From: Bombyx mori
Taxonomy: Eukaryota > Arthropoda > Insecta > Lepidoptera > Bombycidae
Reading direction: 5' to 3'
Length of the DNA stretch: 64,000 bases
Assembly (NCBI RefSeq): GCF_030269925.1
Contig: NC_085110.1
Coordinates: forward strand, 620,001 to 684,000
Positions 12,164 to 24,500 of the stretch are shown here, piece by piece. The position numbers and the translations under genes are program-made. Every line of letters begins with the position of its first letter. Position 1 is the first letter of the stretch. The notes beneath the pieces are model-generated. The model had not been told where the DNA came from. It saw only the letters and a program-made list of their open reading frames with translations, and made no database searches.

Positions 12164-13299
12164 AAATTTAAAGACTGCAAATAACTGACTGACTTTACTT
12201 TAGCAAACATACACAATGCAAAATGAGGATTACAATACACACATTGTGTATTAATTACCTGCTGTATTCTGCTAGTGTTGTGTTTGGGTGGTTTTTGTTG
12301 ACTTTATAATTACTAATCAATTTAAAAAAACTTAAGATAAATAACCAAGTTATTTAATTACTTGAGATTATCTTATACATTCTTAAAGTTGGGGTTAAAT
12401 TATAACATTAAGGTGTTATTATTAAAGTTAACATTATTAGAGCTTATTCAATATTGGTGCTCTATTTTGAGAGTTTTAAAATTAAAGCTTAAATCTAAGT
12501 AAAACGTGCCTTAATGTTAAAGGAGCATTTTATTTACCTAATTATTAAATTATTTGATTATTTGTGGTCATCACAAGTCCTAGGTAATATCTGAACCTAT
12601 ACTAGTAATTGTTGTTGTTGTTGTTTTAGTAATCTTAGCGTATCCCGCTGGTACATCAAGCCCTCAAAAGTTGTCTCCGCTTGACCCTGTCTTGCACTTG
12701 AATTAATATATAATTGAACCTATAATTGATAATATGTAATACACAATATAGAAGTTTTTACAGCATATTCCTATACTATATACCAGTGTTTAATAATCAT
12801 GTAAGTAACTTTTTTTCTGAAAAACTTTTTTTCTGAAATTCTACCGCTAAGGTAAACAAAGAACAAAATTTGAATGGAAAAATCCTACTCCTCATTATGT
12901 TTGAAAACTTTAACAGATTACTGTCTCAACAAGCTCACCACATCGACATTGTGTGTCATATTAATAGAAGTCGACAGGAGTGTACGTGCATACCCTAGTA
13001 CCAGATCTGTAGAGATCACAGCTTTTGGATTGTTTGCTTAATTTAAAATTTTCAAGTTCTGAACTATTACACAATGTTTTGTTTTTTTCTAGGTATATTT
13101 AGTTGTGTACGTATTTTAATGATATACATCACTGGCAGTCTTAAGTCAAAAACTAAGAGAATATCTTATCATTTTCATGTATTGTATTAACGGAGGGAAC
13201 TGGGTTGGTTTTTGTTTACCCATTTTTAATATAGCATTTGGATGTGTTGTATTGTAAGTTTCCCAAATAAATATTTTGAAGAAATCAAGTCGAATTGGG

Positions 13300-13500
13300 A
13301 AACTTGTCGTAGGTGATATGGTCAGCAGTAGGTACCACCACCCATCTATTTCTGTAGCCAAGCAGTCATGCGATCCGTTTTATACAGCCCTAATACAAGC
13401 TGTACAATTGCCTTATACAGTTGAACCTTCGACCTTCACGTGCCAAGGAATCCTCACTCTCCTCCACTGACACCTCCTTCGCCCAACTAAGCAAAAAATT
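13300..13500 (+). repeat. Degenerate family A repeat
   Basis: Weak but ordered matches to family A (GGTACCACCACCCATCTATTTCTG, split by substitutions; AAGCAGTCATGCGATCCG), ending in GCCCAACTAAGCAAAAAA. Old copy. Confidence 0.4.
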
Positions 13501-14014
13501 TCTCTTTTTTCAGTTGCATAAGAGTTATCTTGTATTTAATCTTTTCAAAAGAATTACCTTTTAGCGTCAGAGACTATTTAATTGTGAGACGAACATAAAA
13601 ATCTCGGAAAATAACGCTAGACGACTGTATGGTTAGTTTTGGCGTTAGGGTGTTTTAATAAACTAATTATAAACTTTACAAGTTGTTAGATAATGAATTA
13701 TAATAGAAGCTGTTGAAAATATGGGTCCAAAAATATCATTATGTAATGGTTTGTAACATTTTTTATATTGTTTTTATGTATTTTAATATTAGTACTAAGA
13801 ATAACATTTAAAAGTGTAAACTAATCAAGATATATTTGTGACTGACGTTTTTAAAATAATAAAGTTATTTTATTCAACAAAATAGATATTTTACTATATG
13901 TCGTACCTACGTACCTAGCCATTGTAACCCCAAACTTTTTCATATTTAAAGTAAAATAACATAATTATGTTTAACCGCCATCATCAACATGGATCAATTA
14001 CATAATAGGTATAT

Positions 14015-15448
14015 TAGTCCGGTCAATTTAGACCAAAAAATGAGAGTGAAGTTACATAGTGTCCCAACAAGCTGAATTTCAGTGAAATTGTTCAAAATAT
14101 AATTATAAACAATGTCTAGAAGTTCCCCATCATTCCCCTGTAAGGAAAAAAAATTATTCAAGGTCAAAGGTCAAAAAAATGATTTTTACGCGATTTTCAG
14201 CAAAACGGTAAGTTTTATCATAAAAGTACCTCAGATAAAAATTGTAGATCATAAAATTATCTATAAAAAATGTATCAATACTTTTTTTCTTACGAGCCAC
14301 CGTTTCTGAGATATAACGATTCAAAAAGTTATAAAGGTTGTTATCGTCATAATATGCATGAGTACGCCACGTATATACACCTAGAGTTGTTATATTTTAT
14401 ATAATATATATAATAGCTATATATAATAAGCTCCTAAAAAAACTACCTGCTTAGATAAGCATCGATATGCATGTTTCGTTAAAAATACTAAAAATAAAAA
14501 ACAAGTTCAATTAGCTTGTCTTCCTCCAACCTCAGTTGCTGCTCACCAACATCTTTTTCGAGTATATTACCAAGTTTAAGTGTGGCTTGGTTATCAGCTA
14601 GACCCTCCAGACTGGGGTTGGAAGTTGGTCAACAATATATTAGAGCCAGTTAAAACTTTACTTCCACCTGCGCCGGAAAAACTGCTGAACACTATTTTTT
14701 GCAACTGCAAAAAGGGATGCAGTGCTAAATGTGGTTGCAAAAAAGTCGGACTGTCTTGTTCTTTGGCATGCACAAATTGTCAAGGCCGGTCGTGCTCTAA
14801 TATTGAATCACAAACAATGGAGCATTCGTTTGACTCCGACGAAGTATCATGCGATACATCGCTATTGACGCAATTTACTTGCATCCAAAATGAAGATGAA
14901 GAAGAAGCAGGAGAAGAAGAACAAGAATTTGAAACTTACGAATAAGACGAATAAACTTCAAGACTTTTTTTAATTTACATCGCTTTTATCTTTTCCAATC
15001 TTTGAAAATTTCCGTTATTATGCAATAGTTTTACATTAAACAGGATCACAACTGACCCGTGGAGTAGGCCTACTGGGGAAACCACGTTAAAAAAACGCGC
15101 TAAGTACACTACCTCATAGGTGTCGTGGAAACGTGTGCATATTATGACGATAACAACTTTTATAACTTTTTGAATCGTTATATCTCAGAAACGGTGGCTC
15201 GTAAGAAAAAAAGTATTGATACATTTTTTATAGATAATTTTATGATCTTCAATTTTTGTCTGAGGTACTTTTATACCGTTTTGCTGAAAATCATTTTTTT
15301 GACCTTTGACCTTGAATATTTTTTTTTCCTTACAGGGGAATGATGGCGAACTTCTAGACATTGTTTATAATTATGTTTTGAACAATTTCACAGAAATTCA
15401 GCTTGTTGGGACTTTATGTAACTTCGAATGTCTAAAGTGACTGGACTA
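14015..15448 (+). mobile_element. Long-terminal-inverted-repeat DNA element of about 1.43 kb, unclassified
   Basis: The left arm (14015 to about 14365) and right arm (about 15128 to 15448) are inverted copies of each other over roughly 300 bp. The outermost bases are TAGTCCGGTCAATTTAGAC (left) and TAGTCCAGTCACTTTAGAC (right arm reversed). Further in, both arms share GTCCCAACAAGCTGAATTTC, TTCAAGGTCAAAGGTCAAAA, CTTACGAGCCACCGTTTCTG and TTGTTATCGTCATAATATGC. The arms differ by a few small indels. The ~760-bp centre carries the Cys-rich ORF annotated separately. I see no catalytic transposase domain, so this is probably a non-autonomous or deleted copy. Flanks are AT-rich and the target duplication cannot be set with certainty. 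Confidence 0.8.
14580..14945 (+). CDS. Cysteine-rich (CXC/tesmin-like) acidic-tailed protein inside the long-TIR element
   Basis: Open frame of 121 codons between the arms of the inverted-repeat element. Residues about 40-75 form a dense cysteine array (FCNCKKGCSAKCGCKKVG, then LSCSLACTNCQGRSCSN), resembling the zinc-binding CXC motif of tesmin/TSO1 proteins. In insects, similar Cys-rich C-terminal modules occur at the ends of uncharacterised, repetitive, probably transposon-derived proteins (recollection, not a search result). The C-terminus is acidic (EDEEEAGEEEQEFE). The start is uncertain: the upstream part (DPPDWGWKLVNNILEPV, LPPAPEKLLNTIF) looks like the continuation of a longer protein, so this is probably the last exon or the surviving 3' end of a larger element-encoded ORF. 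Its function may be DNA or metal binding; this is inference. Confidence 0.55.
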   Translation: MWLGYQLDPPDWGWKLVNNILEPVKTLLPPAPEKLLNTIFCNCKKGCSAKCGCKKVGLSCSLACTNCQGRSCSNIESQTMEHSFDSDEVSCDTSLLTQFTCIQNEDEEEAGEEEQEFETYE

Positions 15449-15501
15449 TATACGAATGATGCATGTTGTAGCAAACTCTTATCTCCAACACAAACAGGCG
15501 A

Positions 15502-15951
15502 TTAAAGCCTTCGTCAAACAGAACGCGTACTTAGCGCCGCATACTTAACGTCGCGCTCTTCAGATTGACTAGATGAGTCTAACGCTCCTTGACGTAACGC
15601 ATTCGCCAAATCATAGTGCCTTTCGATAGCAGTGTGAAAATTTAAAAGTATTAAGAAATCGAGTGATTCAGATGTGGCATTGTATAAGCATGGGTATTTT
15701 CTAACTATTTATATAATTTTAACGGGCATATATAGTATTTTAATACACATTCACTCGGACGCTAAAATAAAATTTGTAAAAAATTACAACGCCTGACGTC
15801 AAAGCGTCATAACGCCGAGACCGAGCGTTGCGTACTTATAGCGTTGGGGCTCTGTTTGACGGTATGTTACCATAGTAGTACAACACATCTCGGCGTCAGT
15901 TTAGCGCTCTGACGCGCGCTAATTACGCGTTCTGTTTGACGAAGGCTTTAA
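15502..15951. mobile_element. TTAA-flanked MITE (piggyBac-like), 450 bp
   Basis: Perfect inverted ends: AGCCTTCGTCAAACAGAACG on the left and its reverse complement on the right, continuing for a few more bases, each bordered by TTAA (15502-15505 and 15948-15951). TTAA duplication is the hallmark of piggyBac-type insertion. There is no ORF, and the interior is rich in CG-containing GCGTT/AACGC words. It lies about 50 bp after the end of the long-TIR element. Confidence 0.75.
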
Positions 15952-16436
15952 ACAGTACAAATTCATTTCGAAAGGTTTTTATTCATTTCATAACAATGTT
16001 GCAACTAATGTTACAAGGTAATGTTAATAATGTTACAACAAATCAAATATTTTTTTTAAGTGAAACTTCTAACTTCTAATGCGACTTCCAACAAGGTTGC
16101 GTTTTAAACGTTTAACGCTACCATGGAATAGAAAGAGACAGAGTGAGAGTGAATGCGTGGCACTCGAACACATGCGCATAGAGTATGTTACAGGCCAGCG
16201 CGAGCGTTAGCAACGAGTAGTGTCCAATATTTCAAAATGAAGTATTTAAAAAAATTTATACATATATATTTATTTTTCTATGTTTAATTCAAAACATAAT
16301 ATATAATATAAATGTTGAAAATGTCTCTTATCCACAGCATTCCCTATCACAAGAGCAATTTGATTTAAGTATGAAAAATGAAGAAAACCATAATACTACG
16401 AATCAAAAAAGAAGTTTCACTTCATTCACGTCCACC

Positions 16437-16740
16437 AAGTTTTTTTCTACCTATTCGCTAGTAGCCTAAGAGGTTATTCCAGCTACGCCCGGACGGGTAG
16501 GTGAGTTCACGGGCTCAACCTGAGAGAATTTGCTAACGCTAACCCTAGCAAGAGCAGTGCTACGCAGAATCTACCATCGGATCGGAATCGCGACCCACTG
16601 AGAAAACTCAGTTTGCTGTGTCTATGGGTTAATTCGCTCATCGAACTCTTCGTCGTAATCGACGAGTTCGACGACGAGGGCGGTGGCCGGTGCTTGAGGG
16701 TTCTAAAAGCACCGAGGGTGAATCCGTGGGATCCGACAAG
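16437..16740 (-). repeat. Family C repeat, near-complete
   Basis: Minus-oriented copy with a T-run start (TTTTTTTCTACCTATTCGCT), AGAATCTACCATCGGATCGG and the 5' part GGTGGCCGGTGCTTGAGGG. It continues to GTGGGATCCGACAAGACATG, a segment also seen at 48100 in the other orientation. Confidence 0.65.
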
Positions 16741-16929
16741 ACATGTTTCGGCTTTGCGTTGCTCCGTCGCGGTCGGATAAGTAATTAGCGGCGGCCACGA
16801 TAACATAAGGATAAGGTTTTCTACACTTGCATGGATCATGAAGGAACGTATTCAACTTTTGTGGTGTCATTTTGTTATGAAGGGACAATTTACTTCGCTT
16901 GCAGATCACGGGGTAGTAGAGTCGACCTA

Positions 16930-17150
16930 GTAGTAAGTACTAGGAAGGACCTAGTAGTCGGTCGCGTACTGACTTAATGTGAGACCAGAATGCCATTCCC
17001 CTGTCGAGAATGACGACTAAGTACTTAGCCTTCGAAGCCCACGGTATGGGCTGGTCAAAGATTTTAATGGCGGAAATTGAGTTACTGCGCCTAATTGGTG
17101 ACGAGATACTAGCAGAAGGAACCAAATCTATACTTGACAGCATCCAACAA
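16930..17150 (-). pseudogene. Jockey-like LINE reverse-transcriptase fragment
   Basis: The minus strand reads PIPWASKAKYLVVILDRGMAFWSHIKSVRDR (given here as one motif in two halves: PIPWASKAKYLVVILDRG and MAFWSHIKSVRDR). This corresponds to the region after the catalytic YADD of Jockey/CR1-like reverse transcriptases (xxxYLGVxLDxxLxWxxHI). It is a short internal fragment. Confidence 0.5.
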
Positions 17151-17333
17151 GATTAATCGATAGTTGTCAAGTATGCATACGACCGTCTGTACGGCCATGG
17201 GCGCCGTGCAGACTGCGGTTCGCTCGACGTTCCCATTGCGTTACAAAACGGTGACAAGGTCGTCTCCTACGTGTCTTCCGTATTTAAAATATTATGAGAC
17301 ATCGCCCAAGCCAGTCGAACAACTTCCCATGTA

Positions 17334-18969
17334 GGGGTGACCGGGGCAAGATAATTTGCATGAAATTCACTCTGCACAAGTGCGTCCGAGCAGAGCGATC
17401 GTGTTGGATCTCGTTTTTGCGTTGTATAGGAAAAAAACTGATTTTGCAAGTGTTTTTTCCGGTTTTTGGTTAAGAAACTGATGTGCAGACATGTAAGTAC
17501 TTGAATTAATATAATGTTTTAATCCTCAGCGTGTTGTAGTACTATAACACTTTAAATTCAGATTAGATTTTTGCGCCGGTAAGATTTAATATTAGAATTG
17601 CTTCAACTTATTTGAATACATGTGGGTCGGGGCACAATGATCGGGGCATAACGGGATACTATCCCGTTTTGCCCCTTCCTTGTGGTTTAAATAATGCCTT
17701 CCGTGTACCTACTTACCTATCGATAGTATTGCAACCTGGTTTTGCAAGCGTCCATAGGCTACGGTAACCGCTTTCCATCAGGCAAACTGTAAGCTTCTTT
17801 GCCGACTTAGTGGTATAAAAAAAAGTATAAGTACATATTGTTGTAACTTCTACATTAGCAAGATATATCGTTGCTTTTCTCATAAAGTTTTTTTTTTTTT
17901 TCAGATACAATGGTTCGGAACTACAAACGAAAAACAGATCGTGGCAAATGGGACTCTGAAGTACTGGGTATTATGGGTTCTTAATAACAGGATGGGGCTT
18001 CCTCGAGCCTTTGCTACATATAATGTTCCGCCGGCGTGTAAGAAAAACTCGTGATACTGTGGATGACGACACTGATTCCGGTAACGACTAAGTATGGCAA
18101 AAAGCATTTGTGACGATTCAAAACTCATTTTACAGCAAAACAAGAAGATGAGTTGGCGCAAGGTGTGAAATCTATGGAAGCACGGTTAACAGGAAAATAA
18201 CTTCGTGTAATAGCTTATCAGTTGGCTCAGCGAAATCATATAGATAGCCCACTTAATGAAGAAACTGGCATGGCAGGAGAAGATTGGCCCAGAACTGACA
18301 CCAGCCGCAAGAGCTATGCATAGCATAGCCATGGAACGTATGTCCCACCCATGTACAAAATACGCTCGGAAGCAGATGCGAGATGAATTTTTGGATGAAC
18401 GGAAGCGGATGAAGACTTATGGACAGAAGACTATAAAAGATAAAAAAAACGAATACATAAAGTTGGAAATAGGAAGATAAAAAGGGCTGAAAACAAGCGT
18501 CAAGCTAAAAGACTCGCCAAAGAAATCGAATCGAAATATAGTTCATCTTAAGAGGAGGATGGTGACTGAGCCTGCGTCTATTGTGGTTATTTACATTAAG
18601 AGTCCACCGAGGGTTGGGCTATCTGCAGTATTTGCCATGGTTGAGCACACGATTCCTGTGCCGGAGTAGATGAAGAAGACAACGGGGCACACATTTGTGA
18701 ACGCTGTCTACCCGATTAAAATACGTACTCCTTTTGCCCCGTAGCATTTCCCATCTTACCCCATCCATGGGGCAAGACGGGAAATTCGCCTCATTACCGT
18801 TAATCATTATTTGTCAAAAAAGTTCTGTGATTTTGCATGATAAAATTATTAATTTTAAGAGACAAATGTATAAGTGTTACTTGTTTTCTTAAATAATTTA
18901 ATTAAAGAGTATAATTGTCTTTGTACAGCGAGTTTTGTCTTAGCTATCTCATCTTGCCCCGGTCTCCCC
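17334..18969 (+). mobile_element. Decayed Tigger/pogo-type transposon
   Basis: Ends are GGGGTGACCGGGGCAAGAT and, reversed from the right, GGGGAGACCGGGGCAAGAT, each preceded by TA (17332-17333 and 18970-18971), the target site of the Tc1/mariner superfamily. Inside are pieces of a pogo/Tigger transposase: an N-terminal pipsqueak-type HTH (MVRNYKRKTDRGKWDSE near 17910, MGLPRAFATYNVPP near 17990), a lysine-rich linker (RKQMRDEFLDERKRMKTYG in the ORF 18256-18480) and a C-terminal Cys motif (CVYCGYL and STEGW near 18570-18620). Frames are broken many times and the catalytic core is mostly lost. A family-B LINE tail near 17730-17825 is inserted in it. Confidence 0.65.
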
Positions 18970-18971
18970 TA

Positions 18972-20749
18972 ACTATTTGAAAATCTCTTTATGTTCATGA
19001 AAAAATACATGTTCTATGTTAATTGTCATTTCAAGAGCAAATTATTGATTTGAGGTATATAATATAATTGAGGTGACATCTGCCATGAACTTTTGTCAAT
19101 TTGTCAATGTTTTGTATTGATGATCACTTTGTTGGTGCAACTTATTAAATAAATAAATAAATAAATCGAACAAACGATATATAGGACAGGTATTTTAATC
19201 AGCTATTCAATTTATCTGGTTACCAAAGGAAATAGATTACCTACTTCTTGTTATTGGAAGACAGCAACAGCCCAGCCCCGACCATTCGACGGGACATGAT
19301 GACGGAACGTCTCCTTTTTAGATTTAAAGGTTACAAAAAGACAATCGATAGGCAACGTGCTTTATTAAGAATATAATTTTATACAATTTGGAATGTTATT
19401 TATACGGCTTTAACACTATTACAAGATATTTAATGACGATATGAATTAGGAAAGGGCGGGTACGTCTAACTGATTTTACTTTAAATTATTACAGAACGTC
19501 GGTCGCAGCTCTTGTAACAAATTACTGATTATTTTCAAATTATTTGTGACAATTCATTATTATTACACAAATACATAATTATTTTAGTAACAGAATAATA
19601 CCCAAGCCAAGTCCCTTTGCTCGAAGCGAGAGATGCGGTCGAGACGACAGCAAAACGTGCTTTGTGCAGTCTAATAAACATAATCAACAATTTCAGAAAC
19701 ATGTTAAGTTCAAACTTATATTATAACATTATATACAGAATAATAAAACTTAGAATTATATCACAAAGAAGCGACAAATCAGACGGTCCCGTGCCATTCG
19801 AGTCCACGTGACGGTGAGTTCTTTCTGGATTGCGGTTCCCGGCACAAACACCGCCACTCGAGCTAATTCTACCTCACTAACTAATACTTAAAACTTAAAG
19901 TTTAAAACTAATCTTTGATTACATCGTCATAAGTAAAGGCCGTTTTGTTAATCACAAATTTCTAACAGATAATAAATAAATAACTAAACAACTAATAATG
20001 TCAATATATTATTACAGATAAATTATCATACATGAGCACTCGTAAAAATATTGGGACGTGTAAGTTTTGGCACGCGTATTACCTCAGAGCAATTACAACA
20101 CTGGTTTCACTATTTTTAATAATCACCTCCCGAGTAACAGTTATAACTGTGTCAATAGTACTCAGCGACCCTCCTCCCGTGGGGGTGGCTTGGCGCCAAC
20201 TGTCGCACGCTTTCTACTTGGTATTTGCCATTTAATCTAAATAAAATTTAGTAAATTTGAATTTTCGTGAGCATTATATTAACGAATCACATTCTGATGT
20301 TTGGCAACGTAGTTTCAGGTGTAAATTACGAATGAAAAAATTAAAAATATAATGGCATCCACATAAATAAGTCATAGCACCGAAGTAAAATTATCTATTT
20401 AATCATTTATCATAAACTTGACAAAATTTTAACGAGACCTAAATGTGTTAATAACTTAGTTTCTAAAGATACGCCGCGAGTATCAGTCAAGCTTCAGGTG
20501 GCGTCCTGCCTACATCGCTAACGGCTCGCGGCAGGTGCTTACTTTCGCTCTTGGACATCAACATTGTCAAGGTCAGAAGCAAGCCGCTCCTGCCGTAGCA
20601 ATTGTACAAATAACCGTATTTAATTGTAAATTGTAATAGACTTCCAATCATTTGAATAAACCGCAATCAGATATGACTTCAGTTTGTGAGCGAAACGTTG
20701 TTAAGCGTCGGTAGGTAGGTACACAATGTTAGTGCTGTGGATGATGAAA
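18972..20749. other. Intergenic region, no gene recognised
   Basis: AT-rich DNA between the Tigger remnant and the GC-rich block at 20750, with a short (AAAT)n run near 19145-19165. No convincing ORF, RNA gene or terminal repeats are seen. Confidence 0.35.
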
Positions 20750-20754
20750 ATTGC

Positions 20755-20885
20755 ATTAACACGTGAGTGGGGGCGGGTGACGTCACAGGTTACATTCAAC
20801 TACCGCGCTGGTACCGTAGGAATACAATCAGTGGTTGCGTTGATCGTTCTTAGATTATTTAGTTAACGGCGCGGTGAGTGGTTCC
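20755..20885. promoter_or_regulatory. GC-rich block with CRE core and possible plus-strand donor; candidate non-coding first exon
   Basis: Contains GTGGGGGCGGGTGACGTCAC (CRE core TGACGTCA plus a GC box) and, about 90 bp later, TTAACGGCGCG followed by GTGAGT, a good plus-strand donor. The plus-strand MARVEL gene with ATG at 31504 has an acceptor-like TCTACGTTCACAG just before its start codon, so it needs an upstream non-coding exon and this block is one candidate. There is no transcript evidence. Confidence 0.3.
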
Positions 20886-20940
20886 GGCTTTAATTACAAA
20901 TTATTAATAGATGTCAGTTGACGATGAGAACGTAAAACAG

Positions 20941-21107
20941 TGTGCTTAGTGCGATTGTTTTAACGTTCTCGATAGCGTAAAAGTTAACTAAAATTTGTAT
21001 GGAGTTGGATCGTTTGCTTATGTTTGCCACTACCGCTGTTCCAACTCCATACAAATTTGAGTTAACTCTTACACGATTGAGAAGTTAAAAAACTCGTATT
21101 AAGCACA
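20941..21107. repeat. Palindromic MITE, copy 2
   Basis: About 167 bp, better preserved than the copy at 3094. The left arm starts TGTGCTTAGTGCGATTGTTT and the right arm reversed starts TGTGCTTAATACGAGTTTTT. Both arms reach the mirrored core ATTTGTATGGAGTTGGA on either side of a short loop. There is no coding capacity. The design is a nearly complete hairpin, typical of Lepidopteran foldback MITEs. Confidence 0.75.
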
Positions 21108-21562
21108 TTGCTCCCCGTTCCCAAGGTGAAGAGAACCGTTCCAGTGTTGTTTCTATGACATTCACGGAAACAATAGACGCGAATCAACGTGTTTTCCACT
21201 ACAGTAATTTCATTTGGCAACGAATGACGTCACAATTCGGAATTTTGCCAACGTCGTTGTTTTAGAACTTTTTTCGAACGAATAGTTTAAATACTGAAAG
21301 GCTTTAATTCATTTTACAAATCATCTTCAAGATATTACAATTTAATCTCGCCTTTTCATTTTGTTTTTCAACAATTTCCAATGTTTCCAATAAATATTAT
21401 AATTTTTCACGGCGACAGACGCCTGACTGGCGATTGAGCCGTAAAAGTGTTTGAACTATGAAAATTGTGATCAATATTTGGTGGTACATATTTTAGGTAC
21501 TAATGGTATGCACATTTAAGTCTTAAAACAATAATTATATCGATATTGATCGGTACAGGGTC

Positions 21563-24500
21563 TCACGGCATGGCCGGTGGTGTGGCGATGTGAGTGTGAG
21601 CCTCTTTGGCCACGACCTTACGTCCCTGGGCCAGTTCGCCTGCCTTTATCGCGTTGAACTTTATAAAGGCGTCGCTCCCGAAAAGCACCATAGTCAGGTA
21701 GCCGAAAAACTGAAAACGATTACTTTTATTAACTTTCAAATGACTTTTGAAAACGACATCGGTAATCACTGACCATCAGGTAACCGTGCTCTGGTCTGCT
21801 TATTGTGATAATAACAAATTAGTTTACTTGCGTCAAATGGGAGATAATCTCAGGATCGGTCTAATGTCGAGCGGTGAGACACAAGGTGAGAAGCAAAGCT
21901 TAAAAAGAACACGATTGAAATCGGGTAAACGGTAACCTTAACCAAGAATCGAAAAAAATATTGATACATTTTCGATTTATTCTCAAAATGGTTACATTAA
22001 TTTTATGTTAAGCGATATCGAAGACTTTACGGTTTGCTCAAAGTGTCGGTAATTATAACGTAAACGCTTTTACATACTTGACGAAATTTTAAATACAATA
22101 TAATACTAATAAGCCATTTATTTCTTGCTTTACAAAGTTTAAAAAAATATATAATAAATATAAATGTATGTATTAGTATTTAAGATGTAAAAGAGTTTTG
22201 TAATGAATCAGTAAAATTTAATTAGCAAGAACCCCGGATCGGGTAAAGGCCTCCTCCAAAGATGCCCAAGCGTCTCTATCCTGTGCTACGTCTATCCAGT
22301 TTGGGCCAGCTGTTCGTCTAAGATCGTCTTCCGAAATACAATATATACAACAATAAAAATGTCCCTTATTTATCGGGGACAATAGGGTTACTAATGACTA
22401 AAACGCTGCTCATTGTGCTAAAAAACAAATCGAAGACCTACCGCTTTTTAAACAGCATCTCAATCATGAGGAAAAAAAGTTACAAAAATTAGATCTATTA
22501 TGGTGTCTACAGGCATTAAGGAAACATGATTATTATAGAGCGACATAGTTATCGCCCGACACGCCCCTTTTATTGTAAATGTATAAGTAAGTAGGTCAAC
22601 TCTGAATCTGGTACCATTTATTATTTTTTTATGCATAGGCGGGTGAATGTTCTCAAGTATCGCCTGATGTTAAATGATGTATTCTACCATTAAGCTGGGG
22701 TTGAAGTCTCAATGTTGTACACTCTGTACAGCGGCTGTCCTACTCTACTTTCTACTGGTTCGACTGGTAGTAGGACCTCTTGTGAGTCCGTGCGGTTGGT
22801 ACCACCACCCTGCCTATTTCTGCCGTGAAGCAGTAATGCGTTTCGATTTGAAGGGTGGGGCAGTCGTTCTAACTATACTTGAGACTTTAGAACTTATATC
22901 TCAAGATGGGTGGCGCATTTATGTTGTGGATGTCTATGGGCTCCAGTAACCACTTAACATCAGGTGGGCTGTGAGCTCGTCCACATATCTAAGCAAAAAA
23001 AAAACTCTTCGAACCTGAACGCTGAATACTTCGCAGCAGACATAGGGCACCTGGATGGTACCCACCCTGGCGGGCTCATAATGAGTGAGTAACAATAATC
23101 ACTCATAATTTTACATTTTTCTGAAGGAGTGTGTGGATATGCAACACTGGCCTCACCCTTTTGGGAATTGTACCACACTCAATAAATATTATGTTTATTT
23201 ATGGTTATTGTTTAATTATGATGAACTAAACAGTAATAGGCTAAATCGGTCAAGGACTGATGAGCTAGTCAGCCAAGCCCACTCGTATGACATAATAAAA
23301 TATTATCCAGAGAATTAAATTGTAAGCTAAACTTCATGATAAATAATATGATGTATGACAAATATGCAATTAATATAATTAGATTTTTTTAAATTAACAG
23401 TTAATATTGAGCTTAGTCTTCACCTGTAATTATGAAAAAATAGAATTTTCATGAATATCTGAGAATGTGGAAATAAATATGTAGTAGATGAAAAGTTAAA
23501 ATCAATAAGTAGAGCTGCAGTTTATGAAAACGTACAAAAGTAATGATACCAAGTATTGTTATTATTTTCTGCAGGTAGCAGCTGGGCTGTGCCTACGGAT
23601 AATGGATTTTGGGAGTAACAACTACTTTCCAACGGGCACTATGTCTACCTTCGTAGAAAGGAGATGCATGTGCCTTGGAGCCATATGGAAATGGTAGTGC
23701 AAGGTAGAGAGGGAAGAGGTTGACCGAAGAAGACATGGAGTGTGTGAATGATGATATTATGATATGAGAGAGAGAGAGAGGAGTGAGTGTTGAGATGATG
23801 GCTGATAGAAGATAATGAATAGAAAAATTCGCTGTGCTGACCCCACCTAGTGGGATAAGGTGGAGACAAAGAAGACTATCTGTCTACAATTGCAATAAAA
23901 ATGTTACACCATGTTTATTACATACATTCTTCTACAAAGCAAGTTTTAAAATTATCCTCAGCAGGTAGCAATAGCGGAGCTGTCTTTGTCTGCCTTGAAT
24001 CAATAAAAAATGAAGCTGTAGGTTTTGACTTATTATCTCAGAAAAGACAATTTCAAGTAGAGGTCCTCTCAGGCTGATTAAATGGCATTGGTGTAAAATT
24101 TTCTGCCATAGTGCAATAACTCAGGACAATATGCAAAGTTTCTTTGTTACGCCATCATCTATCATATGTATTAACTATCATATGTATATATGTATATATT
24201 TTATTATCATTTCATCTTATATCATATATTGACTTACATATTAACATATTCTATATTAACTACTCAACTAATCATCACAATAATAATTTTTCATACACAG
24301 AAAGAAAACAGATGCAGGATTTCATCCACCAAAAAAACTAATCTGGAAGGATATATATTTTTGTACATTAATGTAAGTAATGTAATTAGATCAATATTTA
24401 TTTATTTATTTATTTATTTATACAAAGTCATGAATTAACAACCAGTTAGATTATAAAATATTAATTCACAAAAATTATAATAGACTATTTTCACTTACCC

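Noticed and set aside
15125..15343. 72-codon ORF in the right arm of the long-TIR element
   Set aside because: It is the inverted copy of arm sequence that is non-coding on the left side; no protein motif.
16507..16839. 110-codon minus-strand ORF
   Set aside because: It lies within the family C repeat and has no protein-like features.
24144..24438. AT-rich plus-strand ORFs rich in Tyr/Ile
   Set aside because: Composition is that of AT-rich intron DNA with TATATG/ATTT runs. No motif, and the position lies in intron 2 of MARVEL paralogue 2.
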